Shown: positions 54,616-62,594 of the stretch, one piece after another
Numbering within the stretch: the stretch's first letter is position 1
How the letters are laid out: each line of letters starts with the position of its first letter
NCBI RefSeq assembly: GCF_000716445.1
Contig: NZ_JNWK01000062.1
Location: 1-62,594 of the forward strand
Source: Streptomyces wedmorensis
GTDB taxonomy: Bacteria; Actinomycetota; Actinomycetes; Streptomycetales; Streptomycetaceae
Direction: 5' to 3'
DNA: 62,594 nucleotides
Notes under the pieces: model-generated
Seen by the model: the letters and a program-made list of their open reading frames with translations, nothing else
What the model was told of the DNA's origin: nothing
Database searches by the model: none
Translations under genes and position numbers: made by a program

Positions 54616-55287
54616 TCAGCGTGCCGGATCGTCGGCGATGCGGTAGCCCACCCCGGTCGTCGTGGTGATGACCGGCGGGGCGCCCAGCTTGCGGCGCAGC
54701 CGGCCGACGGTGACGGTCACGGTGTTGGTGAACGGGTCGGCGTTCTCGTCCCAGACCTGTTCCAGGAGTTCCTCGGCGCTCAGGAAGCCGGGACTGGCGC
54801 GCAGGAGTGCCTCCAGGACGGCGAACTCCTTGACGGACAGGGCGAGTGGGCGGCCGTCGCGGGACGAGGTGCGGCGGACCGGGTCGAGTTCCAGTCCGGC
54901 GGCGCGGAGGGTGCGGGGGCGGGCCGCCGGACGGCGGCGGGCCAGGGCGTGGACGCGCAGGACCAACTCGGGGAAGTGGAAGGGCTTGGCGAGGTAGTCG
55001 TCGGCGCCGAGGGTGAGCCCGCTGACCCGGTCGCCGGGCGTTCCGGCGGCGGTGAGCATCAGGACCATCGGACGGTCGTCCCGTTCGGTGATCATCCGGC
55101 AGAGCGTGTCGCCGTGGATGCCGGGCAGGTCGCGGTCGAGGACGACCACGTCGTACGGGGTGAGGTCGAGCTTCGCGGCGGCGGCCAGGCCGTCGTACGC
55201 GAGGTCGACGGCCATCCCCTGATCCCGCAGCCCCTCGGCGACGACCTCGGCGAGGGCCCGCGCGTCCTCCACGACCAGGATCCTCAC
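54616..55287 (-). CDS. OmpR-family response regulator
   Basis: 223 residues from GTG 55287, overlapping the kinase stop by 4 nt (GTGA). Receiver: Glu7/Asp8, phospho-Asp51 in VVVLDRDLPG, Lys in DDYLAKPF. The C-terminal winged helix has LSVKEFAVLEALLRASPGFL and the TVTVTVGRLRRKLG recognition region. It forms a two-component system with the next entry; the divergent permease gene is a likely target. Confidence 0.9.
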   Translation of the reverse strand: MRILVVEDARALAEVVAEGLRDQGMAVDLAYDGLAAAAKLDLTPYDVVVLDRDLPGIHGDTLCRMITERDDRPMVLMLTAAGTPGDRVSGLTLGADDYLAKPFHFPELVLRVHALARRRPAARPRTLRAAGLELDPVRRTSSRDGRPLALSVKEFAVLEALLRASPGFLSAEELLEQVWDENADPFTNTVTVTVGRLRRKLGAPPVITTTTGVGYRIADDPAR

Positions 55288-56480
55288 GGCGTCACCTGTC
55301 GTACCTTCGCGGTGGGGTCCACCCGGCCGCCCGCCGGCGGCAGCGTCACCGCGACGCGCAGGCCGCCCTCCGGCCGGGCCCGGAGCACGAGACGGCCGTC
55401 GTGCGCGGCGACGATCGCGGCGACGATCGACAGCCCCAGGCCCGAGCTCCCCTCCGGTCCGGTGCGGGCGACCCCCAGCCGCTCGAACGGCCGCCCGAGG
55501 CGGTCCACCTCCCGCTGGTCCAGGAGGGGCCCGCCGGACTCCACGACGAGACGGGCACCGGTGCCGTCGTCGTCGGTGGCGACGCGGATCCGGCCGTCCA
55601 CGTCGTTGTGCACGATCGCGTTGTCGACGAGGTTCCTCACCATCCGGGAGAGCAGCACCGCACTGCCCCGCGCCCAGGCGTCCGGTCGTACGTCGGTGTC
55701 GAGGACCAGGCCCTTCGCGGCGATGTCGGCGGCACGGTCGGCCAGTGCCTCGCGCGTCTGCTCCGCGAGCGACACCAGGGTGCGGTCGGCGAAGGCGCCG
55801 TGCTGCGCGCGGGCGAGGAGGAGGAAGCCGTCGAGGAGGTGGTCCAGGCGGTCCAGTTCGGTGCGGATCCGGCCGGCGAGCGCGACGGTCTGGGCGGCGG
55901 GTTCCGGTTTGGCGACGGCCACGTCGAGGGAGGCCCGGATCGTCGCCAGGGGCGTACGCAGTTCGTGCGAGGCGTTGCCGACGAAGCGGCGCTGCGCGTC
56001 GAAGGACGCCTCGAGGCGTTCGAGGAGGTCGTCGACCGTGTCGGCGAGTTCCTTGACCTCGTCGTCCGGCCCGGTGACGGCGAGCCGCTCGTGCAGGTTC
56101 TCCGCCGTGATCCGCCGCGTCGCGGCGGTGATCAGCCGCAGCGGGCGCAGGACCCGGCCGGCCAGGATCCGGCCGAGCAGGAGCGAGAGCGCCGCCGCCA
56201 CCACCAGTGCGACCAGCGAGCCGAGGAGCATCCGGCGTTCCTGCTGCCCGTGCACGTCCGCGAGCTGCGCCTCAAGGGCCCGGATGTGCGCTTCGGCGGC
56301 GGCGAGGCCGGGTTCGCCGGTCGGGACGGGCGTCGGGGCCTGTCCAGGGGCGAGCGTCGTCTGCCGCACGCCGGACATGAGGTAGGTCAGCGCGAGCAGC
56401 AGGACTCCGGAACCGAGGAAGCCGGTCGCGTACAGGATCGTGAAGCGTCGTCCGACCGTCCCGCGCCGCAGCATGCCCAT
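55284..56480 (-). CDS. Sensor histidine kinase (EnvZ/BaeS type)
   Basis: 398 residues from ATG 56480 (AAGAGGACC upstream). TM1 at about 13-36, extracytoplasmic loop to about 85, TM2 at 86-107, then HAMP (ILAGRVLRPLRLITAATRRI). The H box is RRFVGNASHELRTPLATIRA, and the N, G1 and G2 boxes are LVDNAIVHND, VESGGPLL and SSGLGLSIVAAIV. All parts are present; G1 departs from the usual DXGXG. It is translationally coupled to the regulator gene. Confidence 0.88.
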   Translation of the reverse strand: MGMLRRGTVGRRFTILYATGFLGSGVLLLALTYLMSGVRQTTLAPGQAPTPVPTGEPGLAAAEAHIRALEAQLADVHGQQERRMLLGSLVALVVAAALSLLLGRILAGRVLRPLRLITAATRRITAENLHERLAVTGPDDEVKELADTVDDLLERLEASFDAQRRFVGNASHELRTPLATIRASLDVAVAKPEPAAQTVALAGRIRTELDRLDHLLDGFLLLARAQHGAFADRTLVSLAEQTREALADRAADIAAKGLVLDTDVRPDAWARGSAVLLSRMVRNLVDNAIVHNDVDGRIRVATDDDGTGARLVVESGGPLLDQREVDRLGRPFERLGVARTGPEGSSGLGLSIVAAIVAAHDGRLVLRARPEGGLRVAVTLPPAGGRVDPTAKVRQVTP

Positions 56481-56622
56481 GGTCCTCTTCCCGTGCGTTC
56501 GGCGGCGGAGAACACCGGCAGGGAGCCGGCCGCGCCGGACCCAGCATGCCGTGCCGCACCTAACAGCGTCATGACAGGCGCGGTTCGGCCCCTGTTACGG
56601 CCGCCTCCGTAGAACCGGAACC

Positions 56623-58128
56623 ATGCTGAAGACCCACGAACACCTCCGGCGGGAATGGACCCGCTTCCGGCGTCCGGGCCGACTCGTCGCCATGGTCCTG
56701 GCGGCCCTGGCCGTCATCGCCCTCGGCCTGGTCTACGCGTACGGCAACCACGCGTCCTGCGACGGTCCGTGCCCCGTCGATCCGACCGGCCCGGACGGCA
56801 CTCTCGTCAACGACCAGTTCTCCTTCATGCACCGGGACCTCGGCCGGGACGGCAGCATCACGGTCCGGATGACGTCCATGACGGGCACGATCACCTACCC
56901 GCCGCCGCCCCACGACACGATCGTCCCGGGCCTGGTCCCGTGGGCGAAGGCCGGGATCATCATCAAGGACGGTGTCCGCCCGGGATCCGCCTACGCGGCG
57001 CTGATGCTGACCGGCGGCCACGGCGTACGGATGCAGTACGACTACCTCCACGACGTCGCGGGCAGCGGTGGCGGGGTCTCGGCCCGGTCACCGCGCTGGC
57101 TGCGGCTGACCCGGGCGGGTGACGAGATCACCGGCCAGGAGTCCGCCGACGGCGAGCGCTGGGTGACGGTCGGCAAGGCGACGCTGCCCGCGCTGCCCGC
57201 GACCGTGCAGGTCGGCCTGTTCGCCACCTCTCCCGGCGATCTGACCCTGCGGCCCGTCGGGCTCGGCGGCGCCACGGAACAGGTGCGCTGGACCCAGGCC
57301 GGCGGCACGTTCGACCACGTGACCGTCACCGGCACGGATGCGGCCGGGGGATGGAAGGACGAGACCGTCGGCGAGGCGAACCGTACCGACTGGGAGAAGG
57401 ACCAGACGCGGTCGGGGGCGGTGCAGAAGAACGGCACGATCACCGTCACCGGAGCCGGCGACATCGGACCTGCGGGTGCCGAGGACGGCGCGCGCCCGGT
57501 CGAACGCACCCTCGGCGGCCTGGCGCTCGCCCTGCTCGTCGTGCTCGTGGTCGCGGTGCGGTTCGCCACCACCGCGTACCGCCGCGACCCGGAGGACGGG
57601 CCGCCGGTCACCCGCGCGGAACTCGCCGCGAAGGCCGTCGTCGTCGCGGCCGTCACCTTCGTGACGGGTCTCCTCTCCCTGGGCGTCGTGATCCCGGTGG
57701 GCGCGAACGTCCTCAAGGGCAACGGCATCCCCGTCCTCGCGGTGTCCGCGTTCACCGGCGCGCGCGTCGTCGTCGGCACGGCCTTGGCGCTCGCCCTCTG
57801 CGCGCTGCTCGCCCTCGCCCTCGGCGCCCTCCTGCGGCGCGCCTGGATCGCGATCGCCGTCGTGGTCCTGACGGTCGCGGTCCCGTACGTGGTCACCTCG
57901 TTCCCGCTGCTCGCCGACACCGTGTCCCAGTGGCTGCTGCGGCTCACCCCGGCCGCCGGCTTCGCCACCCAGCAGAGCCTCGTCGCGTACCCCCAAGTGG
58001 TCGCCCATCACGCGCCGTCCACCGGCTACTTCCCGCTTCCCTGGTGGGCCGGTCTCGCGGTGCTCGGCGCGTACGCGGCGGTGTTCCTGACGCTCGCTCT
58101 GAAGCGCCTGCCCCACCACGACGAGTAG
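56623..58128 (+). CDS. ABC-2-like permease with extracellular lectin-like domain
   Basis: 501 residues from ATG 56623. After TM1 (25-43) comes a 240-residue extracytoplasmic part with a DUF1349/concanavalin-like fold (VPWAKAGIIIKDGV, then WLRLTRAGDEITGQESADGE and RWVTVGK). Then about five membrane segments (290-490) follow, with a predicted coupling-helix region GLLSLGVVIPVGANVLKGN. No ATPase gene is adjacent, so it is an orphan permease or works with a distant partner. It diverges from the OmpR-type two-component system, which suggests control by it. Confidence 0.75.
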   Translation: MLKTHEHLRREWTRFRRPGRLVAMVLAALAVIALGLVYAYGNHASCDGPCPVDPTGPDGTLVNDQFSFMHRDLGRDGSITVRMTSMTGTITYPPPPHDTIVPGLVPWAKAGIIIKDGVRPGSAYAALMLTGGHGVRMQYDYLHDVAGSGGGVSARSPRWLRLTRAGDEITGQESADGERWVTVGKATLPALPATVQVGLFATSPGDLTLRPVGLGGATEQVRWTQAGGTFDHVTVTGTDAAGGWKDETVGEANRTDWEKDQTRSGAVQKNGTITVTGAGDIGPAGAEDGARPVERTLGGLALALLVVLVVAVRFATTAYRRDPEDGPPVTRAELAAKAVVVAAVTFVTGLLSLGVVIPVGANVLKGNGIPVLAVSAFTGARVVVGTALALALCALLALALGALLRRAWIAIAVVVLTVAVPYVVTSFPLLADTVSQWLLRLTPAAGFATQQSLVAYPQVVAHHAPSTGYFPLPWWAGLAVLGAYAAVFLTLALKRLPHHDE

Positions 58129-58155
58129 AAGAAATCGACCAATCGCCCACTCTAC

Positions 58156-58215
58156 GATCGAAATTCGATCAATCGACAAGATTGCATTGACTCGATCATC
58201 GACCGCACCTAACTT
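58156..58215 (+). promoter_or_regulatory. Promoter and palindrome cluster of the beta-helix gene
   Basis: TTGACT (58187-58192) and TAACTT (58210-58215), 17-nt spacer, form a good housekeeping promoter. GATCGAAATTCGATC (58156-58170) is a palindrome with one unpaired centre, and further ATCGA elements lie at 58134-58203. The cluster around the -35 box looks like an operator region. The regulator is unknown. Confidence 0.65.
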
Positions 58216-58252
58216 CTGGCGGCACCGGACCGTCAGAAAGGTGTCGCGCTTC

Positions 58253-59761
58253 ATGACCACCAGAGCCAACCGAGTACGCCAGGCGTCGGGTCGCGGCCTC
58301 ATCGCCGCGACCCTCGCCCTCGTCGGCACCGTCGCCCTCGCCGAGGCGCCCGCCTCGGCCGAGGGCGCCACCACGTACGTCGACTGCTCGCGAACGGCCG
58401 CGGGCGACGGCAGTCAGACCTCGCCCTTCAACAGCATCGCCCAGGCCAACGCGAAGACGTACGGCCCCGGCGACACGCTCGCCTTCGCCTCCGGCACCAC
58501 CTGCACCGGCTCCCTCGCCCCGCAGGGCAGCGGCACGGCCGCCGCGCCCATCACCCTCACCGGCTACGGCACCGGAGCCCTGCCCGTGATCGACGGCGGC
58601 GGAGCGGCGAGTGCCGTGACCCTGACCAACCAGGACCACTGGCGGATCAGCGACCTGAAGCTGACCAACCCCGCCTCCTCCGTCGCCCGCCGCACCGGCC
58701 TGCGGATCTCGGCCACCGACGGTACGGCGCACCGCGGTTACGACATCGGCCGTCTCGTCATCGACCGCGTCGCCGGCCAGACCAGCAAGAGCAGCCCCAC
58801 CACCGAGGACTTCGTCCAGTCCGCCGGCATCGTCACGGGCGCGAGCGGCGCGAACTCGACCCTCAACGACGTCCACGTCCACGACAACCAGATCAGCAAC
58901 ACGGGCGGCGGCGGCCTCAAGATCCGCGTCGGCTCCATGGCGGTCAAGGGCGCGGGCGTGCTCATCGAGAACAACACCGTCAAGGACGTCGGCGGCGACG
59001 GCATCATCGCCAGCTACGCGAACGCGCCCATGATCCAGTACAACACCGCCTCCGGCGTCGGCAACGGCGCGTACCCGTTCTCCGGCGGCAACTTCGCCGG
59101 CATATGGGTGCTCGGCGACCACGACCCGACCATCCAGAAGAACGCCGTGTACGGCATCACGCGGATGTCCGTCGCCGACAGCCAGGCGTTCGACTGCGAC
59201 TGGGGCAACACCGGCACCTGCACGGTTCAGTACAACTTCAGCCGCGACAACATCGGCGGCTTCTTCCTCGACTGCGACGGCTGCGGCACCATCGGCGCCG
59301 CCAAGCAGGTCGTCCGCTACAACATCTCCGAGAACGACTGCCGCATGAGCAGCGTCAGCGCCGGCCGCTCCGCCCTGCACATGTACAACAACGTCCTCTA
59401 CTGCACGGACAAGAAGTTCGACATCACCCTCCCCGACGAGAGCGTCGTCGAGAACAACATCTGGGTGGGCACCGGCGACTCCCGGCTCCCCACCGGCTCC
59501 GGGATCTCCTGGCTGTGGAACGTCTTCCAGGGCGTGCCCCGGCCCACCGCCAACGGCATCGTCGGCGACCCGAAGTTCGTGAACCCCGGCACCGGCGGCG
59601 ACACGATCCACTCCGTCGACGGCTACAAGCTGCGCTCGACGTCCCCGGCCCTCGGCAACGGCTCCGTGATCAGCGGCAGCGGAGGCCGCGACTACTGGGG
59701 CAACGCGGTGTCCGCGACCGCCAAGCCGCACCGCGGCGCCTACAACGGCCCCGGCCTGTAG
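58253..59761 (+). CDS. Secreted right-handed beta-helix protein
   Basis: 502 residues from ATG 58253 (AGAAAGG about 11 nt upstream). Residues 1-36 are a signal peptide. The mature part begins YVDCSRTAAGDGSQTSPFNS as in beta-helix/polysaccharide lyase proteins, and continues as repeated strands with Asn ladders (LIENNTVKDVGGDGIIASYA, PMIQYNTASGVGNG). Several cysteines occur. It is probably a polysaccharide lyase or hydrolase (related to pectate lyase/polygalacturonase folds), but no catalytic motif is certain. Confidence 0.75.
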   Translation: MTTRANRVRQASGRGLIAATLALVGTVALAEAPASAEGATTYVDCSRTAAGDGSQTSPFNSIAQANAKTYGPGDTLAFASGTTCTGSLAPQGSGTAAAPITLTGYGTGALPVIDGGGAASAVTLTNQDHWRISDLKLTNPASSVARRTGLRISATDGTAHRGYDIGRLVIDRVAGQTSKSSPTTEDFVQSAGIVTGASGANSTLNDVHVHDNQISNTGGGGLKIRVGSMAVKGAGVLIENNTVKDVGGDGIIASYANAPMIQYNTASGVGNGAYPFSGGNFAGIWVLGDHDPTIQKNAVYGITRMSVADSQAFDCDWGNTGTCTVQYNFSRDNIGGFFLDCDGCGTIGAAKQVVRYNISENDCRMSSVSAGRSALHMYNNVLYCTDKKFDITLPDESVVENNIWVGTGDSRLPTGSGISWLWNVFQGVPRPTANGIVGDPKFVNPGTGGDTIHSVDGYKLRSTSPALGNGSVISGSGGRDYWGNAVSATAKPHRGAYNGPGL

Positions 59762-59767
59762 GGCCTG

Positions 59768-59806
59768 TAGGGCCTATCCGGCCCTGATCCGCCGGACAGG
59801 CCCTAG
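59768..59806. repeat. 40-bp palindromic dispersed repeat, copy 2
   Basis: 15-bp arms TAGGGCCTATCCGGC (59768-59782) and GCCGGACAGGCCCTA (59791-59805), one mismatch, with the loop CCTGATCC. It matches copy 1 at 101-140, including orientation. It begins 6 nt after the beta-helix stop, so it may terminate that transcript. A partial duplication of TAGGGCCTG precedes it. Confidence 0.85.
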
Positions 59807-59953
59807 CCCTCCTGGCGAACGTGCTTGTTTCAGGGAGGAGTTCGCGAGGGGAGGTGTGCGACGTGGAGGCGGTGCGGAGAGCTCTTTGAGAAAGCTTGTT
59901 GAATAACCCGTACCGCCGGTTCGCACTTGATTTGCTCCTGCCAACCCGCACAG

Positions 59954-60002
59954 GGTTCTCTCGAACGTTTGACGCCCCACACGTCAACACGAGGAGAGAA
60001 CC
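59954..60002 (+). promoter_or_regulatory. Stem covering the protease ribosome site
   Basis: GGTTCTCTC (59954-59962) pairs with GAGAGAACC (59994-60002), which includes part of the ribosome site GAGGAG (59991-59996) of the subtilisin gene. An inner stem GTTTGACG/CGTCAAC (59967-59974 with 59982-59988, one bulge) strengthens it. It could limit translation of the protease or stabilise the 5' end. Confidence 0.5.
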
Positions 60003-60008
60003 ACTTCC

Positions 60009-61208
60009 ATGGCAACTCACAAGCGATCCCACGGACTTCGCAACGCGGCCATAGCCACAGGTGTGGCGGGCGCAGCAGCCGCGGCGCTGTTCGCGACCAA
60101 CCTCGCCGGGGCCTCCACCCCGGCCGAGGGGACCGTGCACGGACTCGGCGCCCCCGGCGCCGTGGCCGGCAGCTTCGTCGTCATCCTCGACGCATCAGCG
60201 AACAAGGAGGACCTGGCGAAGAAGTACGGCGGCACGCTCGAGCGGTCCTACGGCTCGGAGGTCAACGGCTTCTCCGCGTCCGGCCTGACCGTCCAGGAGG
60301 CCAAGCGGCTCGCCGCCGACCCCGCCGTCGGAACCGTCGTGCAGAACAAGCGGTTCACCATCAAGGAGACCCAGGAGAAGCCCCCGTCCTGGGGCCTGGA
60401 CCGGATCGACCAGGCGGAGACGGCCGGCGACGAGAAGTACGCCTACCCGGACGGCGGGGGAGAGGGCGTCACCGCGTACGTCATCGACACCGGCGTCCGG
60501 ATCTCGCACCAGGACTTCGGCGGCCGGGCCGCCCACGGCTTCGACGCCGTGGACAACGACCAGACGGCCGACGACGGCAACGGTCACGGCACCCACGTCG
60601 CGGGCACCATCGCCGGCACCTCCCACGGAGTCGCCAAGAAGGCGAAGATCGTCGCCGTGCGGGTCCTCGACGACAACGGCTCCGGCACCACCGAGCAGGT
60701 CGTCGCGGGCATCGACTGGGTGACCAAGAACCACTCCGGACCCTCGGTCGCGAACATGAGCCTCGGCGGCGGCGCCGACGAAGCGCTCGACGCCGCGGTC
60801 CAGCGCGCCATCGCCTCCGGCGTGACCTTCGCGGTCGCCGCCGGCAACGAGTCCTCCGACGCCGGCCAGGGCTCGCCGTCCCGGGTCCCCGAAGCCCTCA
60901 CCGTCGCGTCCAGCACCAAGGACGACGAACAGTCGGACTTCTCGAACTTCGGCGCCGTGGTGGACCTCTACGCCCCCGGATCGGACATCACGTCGGCCTG
61001 GAACGACAGCGACACCGGCGTCAAGACGATCTCCGGCACCTCCATGGCCGCACCTCACGTGGCGGGCGCCGCCGCCCTCTACCTGGCGGCCAACCCGGCG
61101 GCCACCCCTGCCGACACCGCCGCCGCGCTCACCGGGGCGGCCACCCCGGACGCCATCAAGAACGCCTCCTCCGGCACCGCCAACAAGCTCCTGAAGGTGG
61201 CACCGTAA
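60009..61208 (+). CDS. Secreted subtilisin-like serine protease (S8)
   Basis: 399 residues from ATG 60009 (GAGGAG at 59991-59996). Residues 1-36 are a signal peptide, about 45-118 an inhibitor-I9 propeptide (GSFVVILDASANKEDLAKKY), and the rest the proteinase K-like catalytic domain. The triad is Asp160 (YVIDTGV), His193 (GNGHGTHVAG) and Ser345 (SGTSMAAPH), all intact. It is an extracellular protease activated by propeptide cleavage. A strong U-tract terminator follows. Confidence 0.93.
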   Translation: MATHKRSHGLRNAAIATGVAGAAAAALFATNLAGASTPAEGTVHGLGAPGAVAGSFVVILDASANKEDLAKKYGGTLERSYGSEVNGFSASGLTVQEAKRLAADPAVGTVVQNKRFTIKETQEKPPSWGLDRIDQAETAGDEKYAYPDGGGEGVTAYVIDTGVRISHQDFGGRAAHGFDAVDNDQTADDGNGHGTHVAGTIAGTSHGVAKKAKIVAVRVLDDNGSGTTEQVVAGIDWVTKNHSGPSVANMSLGGGADEALDAAVQRAIASGVTFAVAAGNESSDAGQGSPSRVPEALTVASSTKDDEQSDFSNFGAVVDLYAPGSDITSAWNDSDTGVKTISGTSMAAPHVAGAAALYLAANPAATPADTAAALTGAATPDAIKNASSGTANKLLKVAP

Positions 61209-61235
61209 CGACCCGCACCGCGCGCACCGCGCACG

Positions 61236-61271
61236 ACGGCCCCCCACCCCGTGGGGGGCCGTCCCCTTTTT
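61236..61271 (+). terminator. Intrinsic terminator of the protease gene
   Basis: ACGGCCCCCCAC (61236-61247) pairs perfectly with GTGGGGGGCCGT (61251-61262), loop CCC, followed by CCCCTTTTT. It is one of the few classical hairpin-plus-T-tract terminators in the window. Confidence 0.85.
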
Positions 61272-61359
61272 CCGCCCCCCGCCCTGTTCCCGGGAACCGG
61301 CCGTGGCGAGAATCTGTCCCTGTGGACGAAGACGGCCACGCGCCGAGGGGGGTACGGGG

Positions 61360-62594
61360 ATGAGCGCATGGGTGATTCCGGGATACACGGAGTCCCGGGA
61401 GCTGGGCGCGGGCGCCGGCGGGCGCGTCGTGCTGGCCACGCACGACGCGACCGGGGTACCGGTGGCGGTGAAGTACCTGGGTGAGCGCCTCCGCTCGGAC
61501 GAGGCGTTCGTACGCGGCTTCCGGTCCGAGGCGCGGCTGCTCGGCACCCTGGACACCCCGTACGTCGTCGGGTTCTACGAGTACGTCGAGGCGCCCCAGG
61601 GCGCGGCCATCGTCATGGAACTGGTGGACGGCGTCGCGCTGCGTGCCCTCCTCGCCCGCGAGGGGTCCACCGGCCCCGAGGCCGCCCTCGTGGTGCTGAA
61701 GGGCTCACTCCTCGGCCTCGCCGCCGCGCACCGGGCCGGCGTCGTCCACCGCGACTACAAGCCCGAGAACGTCCTAGTCGCCGCCGACGGCTCTTCGAAA
61801 CTGGTCGACTTCGGCATCGCGACCGGACGCGACAGCAGGCCCGGTATCGCCGGAACCCCCGCCTACATGGCGCCCGAGCAGTGGAACGGCGCGCCCGCCT
61901 CTCCCGCGGCCGACGTCTACGCCGCGACCGCGACCTTCTTCGAGTGCCTCACCGGACGCAAGCCCTTCGCCGGGGACAACTTCGCCGAACTCGCCCTCCA
62001 GCACCTGGAGGCACCCGTACCGGACGGACAGGCACCGGAGCCGCTGCGACCGCTCATCCGCCGCGGCCTCGCCAAGGCCCCGCACGAGCGGCCGGAGAAC
62101 GCTGACGCCTTCGTCAGCGAACTGGAGTCGGTCGCCACGGCCGCGTACGGTCCCGACTGGGAGGAGCGGGGACGAGGCCGACTCGCCGCCCTGGCCGCGC
62201 TCCTGCCCCTCCTCTTCCCCTCCTCCGGCGGCACGGCGCAGGGCACGACCGCACTCGCCACGTCGACGTTCACCCCACCGCCGACGCCCCGCCCCCGCCG
62301 GCTCCTGCCGCGCGGCCTGCCGGCCGGAGCCGCCGCCCTCGTCGTGGCCCTCCTCCTCGCCCTCGCCGCACGGGCCGGCGGCGAACCGTCGGACGGGGAC
62401 CAGGCCGCCCAGGCCTTCGCGACGACGAACACCGCGCCGACCACGTCCCCGCCGGACCCGAGCGCCACACCGCCCCCGACACCGACACCCACCGCGCCCC
62501 CCGAACCCTCCGCCTCGTCCGAAACGCCCACGCCGACCGCGACCCCCGACTCCACACCGACCCACGACACCGAACTCACCCCCACCCCCACCAC
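61360..62594 (+). CDS. Ser/Thr protein kinase, cut by the window end
   Basis: 411 codons are visible from ATG 61360; the gene continues past 62594. The kinase domain (about 8-265) has the glycine loop ELGAGAGGRVVLA, VAVKYL with the ATP lysine, HRDYKPENVL and VDFGIA, so it should be active. After it come a basic/Pro-rich stretch, one membrane segment (about residues 322-340, AAALVVALLLALAA) and a Thr/Pro-rich extracytoplasmic tail that is still running at the edge. This is the PknB-like architecture without visible PASTA domains. The ligand part lies outside the window. Confidence 0.85.
   Translation, partial: MSAWVIPGYTESRELGAGAGGRVVLATHDATGVPVAVKYLGERLRSDEAFVRGFRSEARLLGTLDTPYVVGFYEYVEAPQGAAIVMELVDGVALRALLAREGSTGPEAALVVLKGSLLGLAAAHRAGVVHRDYKPENVLVAADGSSKLVDFGIATGRDSRPGIAGTPAYMAPEQWNGAPASPAADVYAATATFFECLTGRKPFAGDNFAELALQHLEAPVPDGQAPEPLRPLIRRGLAKAPHERPENADAFVSELESVATAAYGPDWEERGRGRLAALAALLPLLFPSSGGTAQGTTALATSTFTPPPTPRPRRLLPRGLPAGAAALVVALLLALAARAGGEPSDGDQAAQAFATTNTAPTTSPPDPSATPPPTPTPTAPPEPSASSETPTPTATPDSTPTHDTELTPTPT

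Overview
The window looks like a Streptomyces chromosome segment. Base composition is very GC-rich with G or C at most third codon positions, GTG starts are common, ribosome sites are AGGAG-like, and many products are actinomycete-typical (OleD-type macrolide glycosyltransferase, SpoIIE-type phosphatase with PAS/GAF sensors, TipA-like MerR regulator, CatR-type Fur repressor, fused SecDF, and DasR-type operators in front of a hexosaminidase). I saw no rRNA, tRNA, CRISPR array, intact transposase or phage module.

Left part (1-11 kb). A Gly/Met-rich small protein diverges from an RNA-repair pair: a T4 Rnl1-like RNA ligase followed 2 nt later by a kinase/phosphatase (Pnkp-like) protein. An RNase HI with a Cys-containing tail follows behind a terminator-like hairpin. 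A GNAT acetyltransferase precedes a 528-nt gap that holds a compact nested-hairpin element at 4767-4860. Then come a 3-hydroxyisobutyryl-CoA hydrolase coupled to glutaminase, an acyltransferase, a low-complexity membrane-anchored protein and SecDF.

Secretome part (11-31 kb). This stretch is rich in exported enzymes for plant or fungal biomass: GH20 hexosaminidase with two overlapping dre sites, an NPP1/Nep1-like protein, a pectate lyase-pectinesterase fusion, a cutinase/polyester-hydrolase homologue, a Tat-exported beta-helix protein and a beta-propeller phytase. Between them lie an OleD-type glycosyltransferase, a CASTOR/POLLUX-like channel, a methyltransferase, a large LuxR regulator with an altered Walker A motif, a flavin monooxygenase and a decayed methyltransferase.

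Middle part (31-41 kb). A ThpR-type 2H phosphoesterase, KatG and its likely divergent repressor CatR, thiol peroxidase Tpx, a GH16 glucanase with a ricin-type lectin domain, an AraC regulator divergent from a TauE/SafE permease, an NAD-dependent DNA ligase and an ankyrin protein. The KatG/CatR/Tpx group is an oxidative-stress block with a clear operator and a bidirectional terminator.

Signalling part (41-58 kb). A 38-codon orphan ORF with its own ribosome site and terminator faces a sensor kinase whose 3' end is fused tail-to-tail with a truncated LysR gene, which looks like a deletion scar. Further on are a DJ-1/PfpI protein, a DUF2071 protein, a PAS-PAS-GAF-SpoIIE phosphatase, three DinB/mycothiol-S-transferase-like proteins in the window as a whole, a TipA-like regulator, a NarL-type kinase/regulator pair preceded by a coupled leader ORF, an OmpR-type regulator/kinase pair, and an ABC-type permease with an extracellular lectin-like domain.

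Right end (58-62.6 kb). A secreted beta-helix protein behind a good promoter and a palindrome cluster, a second copy of the 40-bp palindrome seen at position 101, a subtilisin-like protease with a stem that overlaps its ribosome site and a strong terminator, and a Ser/Thr kinase that runs off the window.

Coordinates of starts were chosen from ribosome sites by eye. Functions are inferred from motifs and remembered family features; no database search was run.
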